DNA of 64,000 nucleotides, from assembly GCF_001693735.1 (NCBI RefSeq), contig NZ_LWDV01000005.1:65522-129521 (forward strand), read 5' to 3'. Origin of the DNA: Orenia metallireducens (lineage in GTDB: Bacteria; Bacillota; Halanaerobiia; Halobacteroidales; Halobacteroidaceae). The translations under genes were made by a program, and so were the position numbers. Every line of letters starts with the position of its first letter. Position 1 is the first letter of the stretch. The notes under the pieces were generated by a model that saw only the letters and a program-made list of their open reading frames with translations, did no database searches and was not told the origin of the DNA. This document shows, in pieces, positions 9,512 through 19,002 of the stretch.

Positions 9512-10675
9512 GTGTTTAAAGATCCAACTAAGCAGAAGATAGGGATTATTGGCGGTGGACAATTGGGGAAGATGATGATTTTAGAAGCCAAGAAGATGAA
9601 CTTTTATATTATAATTTTAGATCCTACACCTAACTGTCCTGCTCATAGTATAGCTGATGAACATATCGTTGCTGATTTTGATGATGAACAGGCTATTAGA
9701 GAGCTGGCTGATAAATCTGATGTTATAACTTATGAATTTGAACATATTGGTGTAGATGTGTTAAAGAAGCTTGAAGAAGAGGGCTACAGAATATACCCTA
9801 CGGTTAAAAGTTTGGAGATAATTCAGAACAAATATCAGCAGAAAAAAGTATTGTTATCAAATAATATACCAGTTCCAGATTTTATATCTGTTTCAAGTAT
9901 AGAGGATATTGGAAATGCAGGAGAGAAATTTGCTTATCCGATGATGCTAAAGAGTTGTACCGGTGGCTATGATGGTAAGGGTAATTCAATAATTAAGAAT
10001 CAAGATATGATAGAGCATGCTTATCAAAGCCTAGGAGCAGGAAGCTTACCATTAATGATAGAACGCTTTGTACCCTTTACTAAAGAGATTTCTATTTTGG
10101 CTTGTCGAGGAATTAATGGAGAGATTGCTGTTTATCCTGTTGCTGAGAATGATCACCAAGATAGTATTTTAATTGAAACAAGAGTACCAGCAGAGATTTC
10201 AGATGTTCTTAAAGAAGATGCTATTAGCTTAGCCCATCAAGTAATGGAAGTCTTTGAAGGTGTAGGTATCTTCTGTATTGAGATGTTTGTGACAGAAGAT
10301 GAAGAGTTATTGATCAATGAGATAGCACCAAGACCTCATAACTCTGGACATTATACTATTGAAGGGGCTGTTACTTCCCAATTTGAGCAACATATCAGAG
10401 CAATTACTGGTTTACCTCTTGGAGAAACAACTTTATTAAGACCAGCAGTAATGAGAAATATTTTAGGAGAAGGACAGCAAGGAAAAGCTATTGTAGAGGG
10501 AATGATAGAGGCTTCTAGAGAATCTGCTCTTAAATTTCATATTTACGGTAAAGAGATATCTAAGCCTAAAAGGAAGATGGGGCATTTTACAGTTACAGGT
10601 GATAGTTTAGAAGAAGCAGTAAAAAAGGCAGAAGAAGCAAGTAAGTTAATTAAGATTGTTGGAAGTAGTGACTAG
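9512..10675 (+). CDS. purK: N5-carboxyaminoimidazole ribonucleotide synthetase
   Basis: ATP-grasp enzyme that carboxylates AIR with bicarbonate to N5-CAIR, the substrate of PurE. The N-terminus KIGIIGGGQLGKMM is the PurK nucleotide-binding signature; the ATP-grasp region has MLKSCTGGYDGKGN, and NEIAPRPHNSGHYT is the usual C-terminal block. Length 387 residues. The start is GTG 9512 with a GAGGTG site 7 bases before. It is in the same unit as purD and purE. Confidence 0.96.
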   Translation: MFKDPTKQKIGIIGGGQLGKMMILEAKKMNFYIIILDPTPNCPAHSIADEHIVADFDDEQAIRELADKSDVITYEFEHIGVDVLKKLEEEGYRIYPTVKSLEIIQNKYQQKKVLLSNNIPVPDFISVSSIEDIGNAGEKFAYPMMLKSCTGGYDGKGNSIIKNQDMIEHAYQSLGAGSLPLMIERFVPFTKEISILACRGINGEIAVYPVAENDHQDSILIETRVPAEISDVLKEDAISLAHQVMEVFEGVGIFCIEMFVTEDEELLINEIAPRPHNSGHYTIEGAVTSQFEQHIRAITGLPLGETTLLRPAVMRNILGEGQQGKAIVEGMIEASRESALKFHIYGKEISKPKRKMGHFTVTGDSLEEAVKKAEEASKLIKIVGSSD

Positions 10676-10683
10676 TAATGGCT

Positions 10684-10714
10684 AAAAAGGCCGAGTTCAG
10701 ACTCGACCTTTTGT
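10684..10714 (+). terminator. Hairpin between purK and purE
   Basis: AAAAGGCCGAGT (10685-10696) pairs with ACTCGACCTTTT (10701-10712) with one mismatch, then TG. It may be a weak intra-operon terminator that lowers purE expression, or a processing site. Confidence 0.5.
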
Positions 10715-10780
10715 AAGGACTAAATCTATTAAGATTGATAAAAAATTATACTAATCTAGAGATAGGAGAGGATTAAGTCT

Positions 10781-11320
10781 ATGAAACCACTTGTTGGTAT
10801 TATCATGGGAAGTGATTCTGATTTACCAGTAATGAAAGAGGCTGTAAAGATTATGGAAGAGTTTGAAGTGCCTCATGAAATTACAGTTGTATCGGCTCAC
10901 CGTACTCCACAGCGTTTATATGATTATGCTCAAAAGGCAGAGCAGAAAGGTTTAGAGGTTATTATTGCTGGAGCAGGAGGGGCAGCTCATTTACCAGGGA
11001 TGGTAGCATCTATTACTAGCCTTCCAGTAATAGGAGTTCCAGTCAAGACATCGACCTTAAGTGGAGTTGATTCATTGTATTCAATCGTTCAGATGCCAGG
11101 GGGTGTTCCTGTAGCTACTGTAGCAATTAATGGTGCTAAAAATGCAGGTCTATTGGCTGTTCAAATCTTAGGTGGAGTAGATAAAAAATTGAGAAATAAA
11201 TATAAAGAATATAAGACTAATATGAGAGAGATGGTTGAAGGTGTAGCTACTAAATTAGAGAATTTAGGTGCTGAGAAGTATTTAGAGGATAAAGAAAATA
11301 ATAAACATAACGAATATTAA
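10781..11320 (+). CDS. purE: N5-carboxyaminoimidazole ribonucleotide mutase (class I PurE)
   Basis: Moves the carboxyl group of N5-CAIR to give [13 protein letters not shown] (residues 11-19) is the phosphate-binding motif, SAHRTPQRL (43-51) holds the catalytic His, and [12 protein letters not shown] follows; these mark class I PurE, which fits with purK upstream. At 179 residues it has a slightly long C-terminal tail (KENNKHNEY). Last gene of the first pur unit; the next gene has its own promoter and riboswitch. Confidence 0.97.
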   Translation: MKPLVGIIMGSDSDLPVMKEAVKIMEEFEVPHEITVVSAHRTPQRLYDYAQKAEQKGLEVIIAGAGGAAHLPGMVASITSLPVIGVPVKTSTLSGVDSLYSIVQMPGGVPVATVAINGAKNAGLLAVQILGGVDKKLRNKYKEYKTNMREMVEGVATKLENLGAEKYLEDKENNKHNEY

Positions 11321-11352
11321 AACATATAGATATTAAATCATTCGTTATTTTG

Positions 11353-11381
11353 TTGATATAATAGTTTTGATATGTTATTAT
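11353..11381 (+). promoter_or_regulatory. Sigma-A promoter of the purBCFMNH unit
   Basis: TTGATA (11353-11358), 17-bp spacer, TATTAT (11376-11381). Same design as the promoter at 7698. Confidence 0.75.
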
Positions 11382-11414
11382 AGAATCATAGAGAAGTTAA
11401 AAACGAATATTCTT

Positions 11415-11486
11415 GCTCAGTATATATGTAGGGATAGGGCCTACACGTTTCTACCAGACAGCCGTAAACTGTCTGACTACTTGGGG
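11415..11486 (+). ncRNA. Guanine riboswitch aptamer upstream of purB
   Basis: P2 TGTAGG (11427-11432) with CCTACA (11440-11445) and loop GATAGGG; J2/3 CGTTTCTACC; P3 (11455-11461 with 11469-11475) with loop CCGTAAA; then ACTAC with the specificity base C11477, predicting guanine/hypoxanthine. P1 is weak: about four inner pairs (11419-11422 with 11478-11481), a mismatch, then two more. The stretch after it (AAGTTTACTTAGGGAACTT) resembles the start of the PRPP block in the first leader, but the remaining PRPP blocks are absent. Confidence 0.9.
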
Positions 11487-11508
11487 AAGTTTACTTAGGG
11501 AACTTTAT

Positions 11509-11557
11509 GCCTAATTATACCTTCTAAAAAGTAGTAGAGGAATAATTAGGTTTTTTT
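11509..11557 (+). terminator. Regulated terminator of the purB guanine riboswitch
   Basis: CCTAATTAT (11510-11518) pairs with ATAATTAGG (11542-11550), followed by seven T. Predicted to form when guanine is bound. Confidence 0.85.
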
Positions 11558-11597
11558 ATATAAAAAATTAAAGAGTGAATTATATAGGAGGGATAAG

Positions 11598-12998
11598 ATG
11601 ATAAGTCGTAGTATTTTTGATAATATTAGCCCTTTAGACCACCGTTATTCAATGAGAAGTGAGGAATTTGAAGAGTATAGCAGATATTTATCAGAGAGAG
11701 CAAAGATAAGATACCAATCAGAAGTGGAGTTAGCTTTAGTAAAAGCTTTGGCTAAAAATGGAATCTGCTCTGATGAAGTAGTTAAAGAAGTAGAGCAGGC
11801 TATAATTGAGCTTAGTCCAGAGGAAGTTTATGCAGAAGAGAAGAAGACTCGCCATAATATTAGAGCTTTAGTAAACTGTATTCAAAAAAGAGTTAGTGAA
11901 GCAGCTAAACCTTATATTCATTTTACAACTACCTCTTTTGATATAGTAGATACAGCTAACTCTTTAAGATATAAGGAGACTGCTGAAAAACTAATCGTAC
12001 CTACCTTAAAGAAGCTAGAGAAGGTCTTAATGGAGATTGCTTTAAGAGAGAAGGATACAGTTCAAGTTGGTAGAACCCATGGGCAGCATGCGGTACCTGT
12101 TACCTTTGGATTTGCAGTAGCGGAGTATGTGAGTCGTTTTGGTAATAAGATTCAGTCAGTAGAAGAGAGTGCAAAGAATTTAAGAGGAAAGATATCTGGA
12201 GCGGTAGGTGCTTATAATGCTAGTCATTTATTCTTTGACAACCCTGAAGAGTTCGAAGCTGATGTTTTAGCAGAGTTGGGATTAGAAGCAAGTACTCATT
12301 CTACTCAAATTGTAGAACCAGAGTATATCACAGATTTTGTCCATTCTTTAATAGCTTGTTTTGGAGTATTAGCAAGTTTTAGTGATGATATGCGTCATTT
12401 ACAACGTTCAGAGATCGGTGAGGTTGGTGAACATTTCGGTAAAGATCAGGTTGGTTCTTCAACTATGCCACACAAAAGAAACCCTATCAATTATGAGAAT
12501 GTTAAGAGTATGTGGAAAGCCTTTATGCCACACATGGTAACAGTTTATCAAGATCAGTTGTCTGAACATCAAAGGGATTTAACTAATTCGGCTTCTAGTA
12601 GATTTATACCTGAAATTATAGTAGGTCTATTGTCCTCAGTTAACCGTTTAATCAGAGTATGTGAGAAGTTAGTAGTAGATCATAAAAATATCAAGAAAAA
12701 CTTCGAAATGAATAAAGAGATGATAGTAGCAGAGCCACTTTATATCTTATTGGCTTCTTATGGTCATCCTGATGCTCATGAAGTGGTACGTAAATTGACT
12801 TTAGAATCTCAACAAACAGGTGAGACCTTAAGAGATTTAATTCAAAAAAGTGATGAGTTAAAGCCTTATTGGGAGAAGTTAACTGATAAGCAGGTGGAGC
12901 TACTAATCAATCCAGAAAAGTATACTGGTATTGCTTCAGAGAAGGTAGTAAAAGTAGTAGACTACTGGAGTTCAAAGTTAAATATAGATTTAGACTAA
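11598..12998 (+). CDS. purB: Adenylosuccinate lyase
   Basis: Cytoplasmic homotetrameric lyase acting twice in purine synthesis: SAICAR to AICAR, and adenylosuccinate to AMP. Signature SSTMPHKRNP (about residue 285) is the flexible catalytic loop of the fumarase/aspartase superfamily; VGRTHGQHAVP holds a catalytic His. Length 466 residues, in the normal range. ATG follows GGAGGG. First gene after the second guanine riboswitch. Confidence 0.97.
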   Translation: MISRSIFDNISPLDHRYSMRSEEFEEYSRYLSERAKIRYQSEVELALVKALAKNGICSDEVVKEVEQAIIELSPEEVYAEEKKTRHNIRALVNCIQKRVSEAAKPYIHFTTTSFDIVDTANSLRYKETAEKLIVPTLKKLEKVLMEIALREKDTVQVGRTHGQHAVPVTFGFAVAEYVSRFGNKIQSVEESAKNLRGKISGAVGAYNASHLFFDNPEEFEADVLAELGLEASTHSTQIVEPEYITDFVHSLIACFGVLASFSDDMRHLQRSEIGEVGEHFGKDQVGSSTMPHKRNPINYENVKSMWKAFMPHMVTVYQDQLSEHQRDLTNSASSRFIPEIIVGLLSSVNRLIRVCEKLVVDHKNIKKNFEMNKEMIVAEPLYILLASYGHPDAHEVVRKLTLESQQTGETLRDLIQKSDELKPYWEKLTDKQVELLINPEKYTGIASEKVVKVVDYWSSKLNIDLD

Positions 12999-13067
12999 TA
13001 AAAAGTTAGATATGAATTTAAACTAATAAATAGTATTTAAAATCAAAAGTTCGGGAGAGTGTATTTG

Positions 13068-13775
13068 ATGGAAAAATTAGAGATGCTTTATGAAGGAAAG
13101 GCTAAGAAGATTTATAGTACAGAAGACACTGATAAGGTGATAGTTGAATATAAAGATGATGCAACGGCTTTTAATGGTGAAAAGAAGGGTCAGATTAGTG
13201 AAAAGGGTAAGTTAAATGCTAAGATTTCTACTATCTTCTTTGAATTATTAGAGGAGAAAGGTATTCCAACTCATTTAGTAGAACAACTTAACGAAACTGA
13301 TGTTTTAACTAAGAAGTTAGATATTATCTTAGTTGAGGTAGTAATGAGAAATATTGCTGCTGGAAGTATAGCTAAGAGGTTAGGATTAGAAGAGGGAACA
13401 GAGCTTAAGAAACCAGTTTTGGAGTTCTATTATAAGAGTGATGAATTGGGAGACCCAATGATTAATGAGTATCACATCTATGCAGAGGAATTGGCTACAA
13501 AAGAAGAGTTAGATATGATTAAGGATTTAGCTTTTAAGATTAATGAAATATTAGTAGAGTTCTTAGCAGATAAGGGTATAGATTTGGTTGACTTTAAATT
13601 AGAGTTCGGTAAAGGTGCGGATGGACAAGTTTATTTAGGTGATGAAATCTCTCCTGATACTTGTCGTTTCTGGGATAGTAAGACTAAGAAGAAATTGGAC
13701 AAGGACCGATTCCGTAGAGATTTAGGAGAAGTAGAAGGGGCTTACCAAGAGATTTTAAGAAGATTAGAAGCTTAA
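13068..13775 (+). CDS. purC: SAICAR synthetase
   Basis: Phosphoribosylaminoimidazole-succinocarboxamide synthase, joining CAIR and aspartate with [15 protein letters not shown] is the N-terminal signature, and [10 protein letters not shown] and [13 protein letters not shown] are the usual C-terminal blocks. ATG 13068 gives 235 residues, the family length; the upstream GTG at 13059 overlaps the GGGAG site. Sits 69 bases after purB in the pur unit. Confidence 0.96.
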   Translation: MEKLEMLYEGKAKKIYSTEDTDKVIVEYKDDATAFNGEKKGQISEKGKLNAKISTIFFELLEEKGIPTHLVEQLNETDVLTKKLDIILVEVVMRNIAAGSIAKRLGLEEGTELKKPVLEFYYKSDELGDPMINEYHIYAEELATKEELDMIKDLAFKINEILVEFLADKGIDLVDFKLEFGKGADGQVYLGDEISPDTCRFWDSKTKKKLDKDRFRRDLGEVEGAYQEILRRLEA

Positions 13776-13824
13776 TTATATTAATAATTATATAATTTAC
13801 CTTTAAATTAAGGAGATGAAGAGG

Positions 13825-15252
13825 ATGGAAAAAGAGTATCCGCTCCAACAAGGAATGCAAATAGATAAGATGGAGGAAGAATGCGGGGTATTTGGAATCT
13901 ACGATCCTAATGGGAGTAATGATGTAGCTACATTATCTTATTTAGGGTTACATGCCCTTCAACATCGTGGACAAGAGAGTGCAGGTATTTCTGTTAATCA
14001 TAAAGGAAAGTTTAAGATTCATAAGGGAATGGGTTTAGTTAATAATATCTTTGATGAAGAGATTTTAGCTGGATTATCAGGAGAGATAGCTATTGGTCAT
14101 GTACGATATTCTACTACAGGGTCAAGCTTATTAGTAAATGCGCAACCTCTATTGACTAATTCAATTAAAGGGGACTTAGCTATTGCTCATAATGGAAATC
14201 TAGTTAATAGCTCAGAGATTAGATTGAACTTAGAGAAGCAAGGCTCTATCTTCCACTCCACTTTAGATACAGAGGTTATTGCTCATTTAGTGGCTCGTTC
14301 CTTTAAAGATGATATTAATGAAGCATTGATGCATAGCTTACAACAGGTTAAAGGGGCCTATAGTCTGGTTGCTATGACCAAAGATACTTTAGTTGCTGCT
14401 CGAGATCCTCATGGTTTTAGACCATTATCACTGGGTAAATTGGGAGATGCCTATGTAGTAGCTTCAGAGACCTGTGCCTTTGATATTATCGGAGCTAAGC
14501 TAGTTCGTGATATTAAACCTGGTGAAATGATAATTATCAATAAGGATGGAGTTACTAGTCGTTTTTATAGTGAAGAGAGACCATCTAGATTCTGTATCTT
14601 TGAATTTATCTACTTTGCTCGCCCTGATAGTGTAATTGGTGGGCAGAATGTTCATTTAGCTCGTAAAGAGATGGGTCGTCAGTTGGCAAGAGAGATGGAT
14701 GTAGAGGCTGATATTGTAGTTCCTGTACCAAGCTCAGGTATTTCAGCAGCAATTGGTTTTGCTGAAGAGTCAGGAATTTCTTATGAAAAAGGTATATTAA
14801 GAAATAGATATGTAGGAAGAACCTTCATTCAACCTACCCAAGAGATTAGGGATTTAAAGGTTAGGGTTAAACTTAATCCTATTAGGGAGATTGTTGAAGG
14901 AAAGAGAGTTGTCCTAATAGATGATTCTATAGTTAGAGGTACTACTAGTAAGCAGATTATCAGAATGATGAGAGAAGCAGGAGCAAGTGAAATTCACTTT
15001 GCAATCTCATCCCCTCCTGTAATTGAGTCTTGTTATTACGGATTAGATACCTCTAGACGCCAAGAGCTGATTGCTGCTCATAATAGTATTGAGGAGATTG
15101 CTAATTATATCGGAGCAGATTCCTTAACTTATTTGAGTATAGAAGGATTATTAAACTCAATCAAGGCTGAAGACTTTGAGTATTGTACAGCTTGTTTTAA
15201 TGGTGATTATCCAATTGGTAGAGGGACAGATAAGTATGCATTGGAAGAATAA
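13825..15252 (+). CDS. purF: Amidophosphoribosyltransferase
   Basis: First committed step of purine synthesis: PRPP plus glutamine to phosphoribosylamine. The start is placed at ATG 13825, nine bases after AAGGAG; ATG 13816 touches that site. A 19-residue propeptide would precede the nucleophile Cys20 in EEECGVFGIY, so self-cleavage is expected as in the Bacillus enzyme. C-terminal half: PRPP-binding VVLIDDSIVRGTT. Cysteines in RFCIFEFIYFARPDS and YCTACFNGDYP fit the 4Fe-4S cluster of the Bacillus-type enzyme. Allosteric control by purine nucleotides is known for the family. Confidence 0.96.
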   Translation: MEKEYPLQQGMQIDKMEEECGVFGIYDPNGSNDVATLSYLGLHALQHRGQESAGISVNHKGKFKIHKGMGLVNNIFDEEILAGLSGEIAIGHVRYSTTGSSLLVNAQPLLTNSIKGDLAIAHNGNLVNSSEIRLNLEKQGSIFHSTLDTEVIAHLVARSFKDDINEALMHSLQQVKGAYSLVAMTKDTLVAARDPHGFRPLSLGKLGDAYVVASETCAFDIIGAKLVRDIKPGEMIIINKDGVTSRFYSEERPSRFCIFEFIYFARPDSVIGGQNVHLARKEMGRQLAREMDVEADIVVPVPSSGISAAIGFAEESGISYEKGILRNRYVGRTFIQPTQEIRDLKVRVKLNPIREIVEGKRVVLIDDSIVRGTTSKQIIRMMREAGASEIHFAISSPPVIESCYYGLDTSRRQELIAAHNSIEEIANYIGADSLTYLSIEGLLNSIKAEDFEYCTACFNGDYPIGRGTDKYALEE

Positions 15253-15268
15253 AGTTGACAGTGGTTTG

Positions 15269-15299
15269 CACGAAGAGTTTTGCTCTTTAAACTCGTAGG
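15269..15299. repeat. Interspersed repeat, family 3 copy
   Basis: A 31-base stretch starting CACGAAGAGTTTTGCTCT; 29 of 31 bases are identical to 53936-53966. It forms a short GAGTTT/AAACTC hairpin. It lies in the purF-purM gap next to a family 1 repeat. Confidence 0.8.
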
Positions 15300-15304
15300 G
15301 ACAA

Positions 15305-15412
15305 TGTACAGTTTACAGTTAAAAGAGTTAAAAAATAAAAGATTAAGGTATTAGATTATAAGATTTTAAATAGGTTTGAACTTAACTGTAAATTGTCAAT
15401 TGTATACTGTAC
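15305..15412. repeat. Interspersed inverted repeat, family 1 copy (purF-purM gap)
   Basis: TGTACAGTTTACAGTTAA (15305-15322) is mirrored by TTAACTGTAAATTG...ACTGTACA (15382-15412). Related sequences occur at about 7850-7945, 16470-16540, 17298-17331 and 51632-51730. The right end falls inside an open frame continuous with purM, but the true purM start is downstream. Confidence 0.8.
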
Positions 15413-15441
15413 ATTATAAACTGATAAAACGGGGTGATAAG

Positions 15442-16470
15442 ATGGGATTATCTTATAAAGATGCTGGAGTAGATATAGAAGCTGGAGATGCTGCAGTAAG
15501 TAAGATGGGTAAGCATGTTAAGGCTACCTTTGGACCAGAGGTATTGACTGATTTAGGGGGATTTGGTGGTTTATTTGCACCAAATTTAAGTGGTTATGAG
15601 GAGCCAGTTTTAGTATCAGGAACCGATGGTGTAGGTACTAAGTTGAAATTGGCATTTATGATGGATAAGCATGATACTGTAGGAATAGATTTGGTAGCTA
15701 TGTGTGTCAATGATATCTTGGCTCAAGGGGCAAAACCTTTATTCTTTTTAGACTATTTGGCTACTGGTAAATTAGATCCTGATAAGGTTGAGGATATTGT
15801 TAAGGGAATTGCAGAAGGATGTAAACAGTCAGGTGCAGCTCTAATCGGTGGAGAGACTGCTGAGATGCCAGACTTTTATAGTGACGGAGAATATGATGCA
15901 GGTGGTTTTGTAGTAGGTATCGTTGATAAGCCTAAGGTTATCACAGGTGAGAATATTAAAGCTGGAGATAAAGTAATTGGATTGGCTTCTAATGGTATTC
16001 ACAGTAACGGTTATTCTTTAGTACGTAAGCTCTTTTTTGAGATAGAAAACTTTAATGTTGATAGTAAGCTAGAAGGCTTAGAGGGGACCTTAGGTGAGGA
16101 GTTATTAAAACCTACTAGAATCTATGTTAAACCAGTTCTAGAGTTAATTAGCAAGTATCAAATTAGAGGTATTGCTCATATAACTGGTGGTGGATTAATC
16201 GAGAATATCCCTAGAGTCTTACCTGATAATACTAAGGTTGTTTTAGATAGAGATAGTTGGGATGTACCAGAGATATTTAATATCATGCAAAAACTTGGTG
16301 AGATAGAAGATAGAGAGATGTGTCGTACCTTCAATATGGGAATCGGTATGGTCTTGGTAGTTCCTGCGCAAGAAGCAGAGGCTGTAATCAAAGAGGCAAA
16401 TGAGTTAGGTGAGAAGGCTTATTTAATCGGTGAGGTACAAGAAGGAAATAAGGTAGTAGAGATTGATTGA
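15442..16470 (+). CDS. purM: Phosphoribosylformylglycinamidine cyclo-ligase (AIR synthetase)
   Basis: Closes FGAM to AIR with ATP. The N-terminus [16 protein letters not shown] is the normal PurM start; [13 protein letters not shown] and [12 protein letters not shown] are family signatures. The open frame extends upstream to a TTG at 15376, but that part only reads through a repeat, and ATG 15442 has a GGGGTG site, so 342 residues are annotated. It ends in TGA, showing that TGA is a working stop here. Confidence 0.97.
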   Translation: MGLSYKDAGVDIEAGDAAVSKMGKHVKATFGPEVLTDLGGFGGLFAPNLSGYEEPVLVSGTDGVGTKLKLAFMMDKHDTVGIDLVAMCVNDILAQGAKPLFFLDYLATGKLDPDKVEDIVKGIAEGCKQSGAALIGGETAEMPDFYSDGEYDAGGFVVGIVDKPKVITGENIKAGDKVIGLASNGIHSNGYSLVRKLFFEIENFNVDSKLEGLEGTLGEELLKPTRIYVKPVLELISKYQIRGIAHITGGGLIENIPRVLPDNTKVVLDRDSWDVPEIFNIMQKLGEIEDREMCRTFNMGIGMVLVVPAQEAEAVIKEANELGEKAYLIGEVQEGNKVVEID

Positions 16471-16540
16471 CAGTTGGCGGTTAATAGTTAACAGTTAGGA
16501 ACTAAAGTTTTTACTGTTAGCTGTAAACTCTAAACTGTAC
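16470..16540. repeat. Interspersed inverted repeat, family 1 copy (purM-purN gap)
   Basis: Contains AGTTAACAGTT on the left and ACTGTTAGCTGTAAACT plus AAACTGTAC on the right, in inverted arrangement. It fills nearly the whole gap between purM and purN. Confidence 0.7.
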
Positions 16541-16564
16541 ACTGGAAAGATTGAGGTGGAGCAG

Positions 16565-17170
16565 ATGTTAAAGATTGGAGTATTGGCTTCGGGACGGGGA
16601 AGTAACTTACAATCAATTATAGATAGTATAAAAGCAGGAGAATTAAGGGCTGAAATTAAAGTAGTTATTAGTGATAAAGAAGGGGCTAAGGCTTTAGATA
16701 GAGCAGAGAAGTATGATATTGCTAATAAATACGTTAATCCTAAAGCTTATAAGAACAAAGAGAATTTTGAACAGGCAATGATAGATGTCTTAGAAGAGTA
16801 TGGAGTAGAGTTAGTAGTAATGGCAGGATTTATGAGAATATTGAGTCCGTATTTTGTGAAACAATATAGGAATAGAGTGATGAATATCCATCCTTCTTTA
16901 CTACCATCATTTACAGGCTTACATGCTCAAAAGCAAGCCTTAGATTATGGTGTTAAGGTAGCTGGTTGTACCGTTCATTTTGCTGATGAAGGGATGGATA
17001 CAGGTCCAATTATTCTACAGGCAGCGGTACCTGTGAAGGATGATGATACAGAAGAGACATTATCTCAAAGAATTTTAGTAGAAGAGCATCGAATCTATCC
17101 AGAAGCGATTAAGTTATTTAGTGAAGGTAGAGTAGAAGTTAAGAACGGAAAGGTAAAAATTAGGAAGTAA
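16565..17170 (+). CDS. purN: Phosphoribosylglycinamide formyltransferase
   Basis: Folate-dependent GAR formyltransferase. MLKIGVLASGRGSNLQ is the normal start; NIHPSLLPSF and the H-x-D pair in GCTVHFADEGMDTGPII are the active-site motifs. ATG 16565 with GAGGTGG just before gives 201 residues; a GTG at 16556 lies inside that site. No formate-dependent purT is seen in the window. Confidence 0.96.
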   Translation: MLKIGVLASGRGSNLQSIIDSIKAGELRAEIKVVISDKEGAKALDRAEKYDIANKYVNPKAYKNKENFEQAMIDVLEEYGVELVVMAGFMRILSPYFVKQYRNRVMNIHPSLLPSFTGLHAQKQALDYGVKVAGCTVHFADEGMDTGPIILQAAVPVKDDDTEETLSQRILVEEHRIYPEAIKLFSEGRVEVKNGKVKIRK

Positions 17171-17297
17171 GAATAATTTTAGTGTATTAAAGGAATAAAT
17201 TGATAAAGTGAAGAAATAAATATATTGATATTTAATAACTTTAGATTATGTTAAGGAGTTCGGCAAAATAAGAGTAATTTGAATTATATGTTTTCTT

Positions 17298-17331
17298 TTA
17301 ACTGTAAATTGTCAACTTTACACTGTAAACT
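17298..17331. repeat. Half copy of interspersed repeat family 1 (purN-purH gap)
   Basis: TTAACTGTAAATTGTCAACT followed by ACACTGTAAACT; matches the right arm of the copy at 15382-15412 without a left arm. Confidence 0.6.
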
Positions 17332-17350
17332 AAAAAGGGAGTGAGAAGTA

Positions 17351-18919
17351 ATGGCTAAAATTCATCAAGCGTTATTGAGTGTTTCTAACAAAGAGGGGCT
17401 TGTCGAGTTTGCTAAAGGGCTACATAAGTTAGGTGTCACTTTAATCTCTACTGGTGGAACTGCTAGAAAGTTAAAGGAAGAGGGGTTACCTGTAATAGGA
17501 ATTAGTGAGGTGACTAACTTTCCAGAGATGATGGATGGTAGGGTGAAGACTTTACATCCTGCGGTACATGGTGGTATCTTAGCAGTCAGAGATAATGAAG
17601 AGCATATGAATCAGATTAAAGCTGAAGGGATTAAGCCGATTGATTTGATTGTCTGTAATCTATATCCTTTTGCTGAGACTATCGCTAAGGAAGGTGTTAC
17701 TTTAGAGGAAGCTATCGAGAATATCGATATTGGTGGACCTACTATGATTCGTTCTGCTGCTAAGAACTTCAATGATGTAGCAGTAGTTGTTGATCCAAGT
17801 GATTATACTGGAATCTTAGAAGAATTAGAAGCTAATGAAGTTGCTTTATCTGTTTATAAGAAGATGGAACTGTCCTATAAGGCCTTCCACCATACAGCAC
17901 AGTATGACCATTTAATTCAAGACTATTTGGCTAAGCAATTAAAAGATGCCGAAGGCTTACCAGAGGTTATGCTAGATAGATATGAAAAGATTGCTGATTT
18001 AAGATATGGAGAGAATCCTCATCAAAAGGCTGCTTTCTATAAAGAGAAAGACCTTACTGAGCCTTCAATTACTACAGCTAAGCAGCATCATGGTAAGGAG
18101 TTATCCTTTAACAATATCAATGATACCAATGGTGCTTTGGAGCTAGTAAAAGAGTTTACTGATAAGCCTGCTGTAGCAGTAATCAAGCATGCTAATCCTT
18201 GTGGGATGGGAGTTGGAGATACTTTATTAGAAGCTTATGAAAAAGGTTATGCAGGAGACCCATTATCTGCTTATGGTAGTATCGTAGCCCTTAATCGTGA
18301 GGTAACAGAAGATGTAGCTAAAGGGATTGCAGGAGAAGGAAAGTTTGTAGAAGTTGTAATTGCTCCTGGTTATACTGATGAAGCTTTAGAGGTTCTTAAA
18401 GCTAGATGGAAGAATGTACGAATCTTAGAGACTGGTGACTTATTTATCAATCGTGAGAATGCTGGTTATGATATGAAGAAGGTAACTGGTGGAATGTTAG
18501 TTCAAGATAGAGATGTAGTAGAGCTAGATGAGAGTGAGTTAAAAGTAGTTACAGAGACTAAGCCAACTAAAGAGCAGATGAAAGACCTATTATTTGCTTG
18601 GAAGGTAGTAAAGCATGTTAAATCTAATGCAATTGTCATGGCAAAGGACGAGATGGTAGTAGGTGTCGGTGCTGGACAGATGAGTCGTGTTGACTCTATG
18701 ATTATCGCTGGAATGAAGGCTGACGGACGCCAAGAGGGTGGAGTAGTAGCCTCAGATGCCTTCTTCCCATTCCCAGATGCTATCGAAGAAGCTGCTAAGA
18801 AGGGAATCAAAGCTGTAATTCAACCAGGTGGTTCTATTAGAGATGAAAAGGTAATTGAAGCTTGTAATAAGCATGGAATTGCGATGGTATTTACAGGTAG
18901 AAGACATTTTAAACATTAG
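17351..18919 (+). CDS. purH: Bifunctional AICAR formyltransferase/IMP cyclohydrolase
   Basis: Last two steps to IMP. N-terminal IMP cyclohydrolase domain (about residues 1-200) with STGGTARKL and GRVKTLHPAVHGG; C-terminal AICAR transformylase domain with KHANPCGMGVG, DAFFPFPDAIEEA and IQPGGSIRD. Length 522 residues, normal. Final gene of the second pur unit, followed by a strong terminator. Confidence 0.97.
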   Translation: MAKIHQALLSVSNKEGLVEFAKGLHKLGVTLISTGGTARKLKEEGLPVIGISEVTNFPEMMDGRVKTLHPAVHGGILAVRDNEEHMNQIKAEGIKPIDLIVCNLYPFAETIAKEGVTLEEAIENIDIGGPTMIRSAAKNFNDVAVVVDPSDYTGILEELEANEVALSVYKKMELSYKAFHHTAQYDHLIQDYLAKQLKDAEGLPEVMLDRYEKIADLRYGENPHQKAAFYKEKDLTEPSITTAKQHHGKELSFNNINDTNGALELVKEFTDKPAVAVIKHANPCGMGVGDTLLEAYEKGYAGDPLSAYGSIVALNREVTEDVAKGIAGEGKFVEVVIAPGYTDEALEVLKARWKNVRILETGDLFINRENAGYDMKKVTGGMLVQDRDVVELDESELKVVTETKPTKEQMKDLLFAWKVVKHVKSNAIVMAKDEMVVGVGAGQMSRVDSMIIAGMKADGRQEGGVVASDAFFPFPDAIEEAAKKGIKAVIQPGGSIRDEKVIEACNKHGIAMVFTGRRHFKH

Positions 18920-18923
18920 AATT

Positions 18924-18973
18924 TAAGACATATAAAAAGACCAACAAAATTGTTGGTCTTTTTATATGTCTTA
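18924..18973. terminator. Bidirectional terminator between purH and the convergent decarboxylase gene
   Basis: A perfect 24-bp stem (18924-18947 with 18950-18973) with a 2-nt loop. Each arm carries an A5 or T5 run, so it can work on both strands. Confidence 0.9.
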
Positions 18974-19002
18974 TTTATTTTGCGATTTGCTTTAAGGGAC
19001 TA

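Noticed and set aside
15376..15441. N-terminal extension of PurM from TTG 15376
   Set aside because: It only reads through the end of an interspersed repeat; ATG 15442 has a good ribosome-binding site and matches the usual PurM start.
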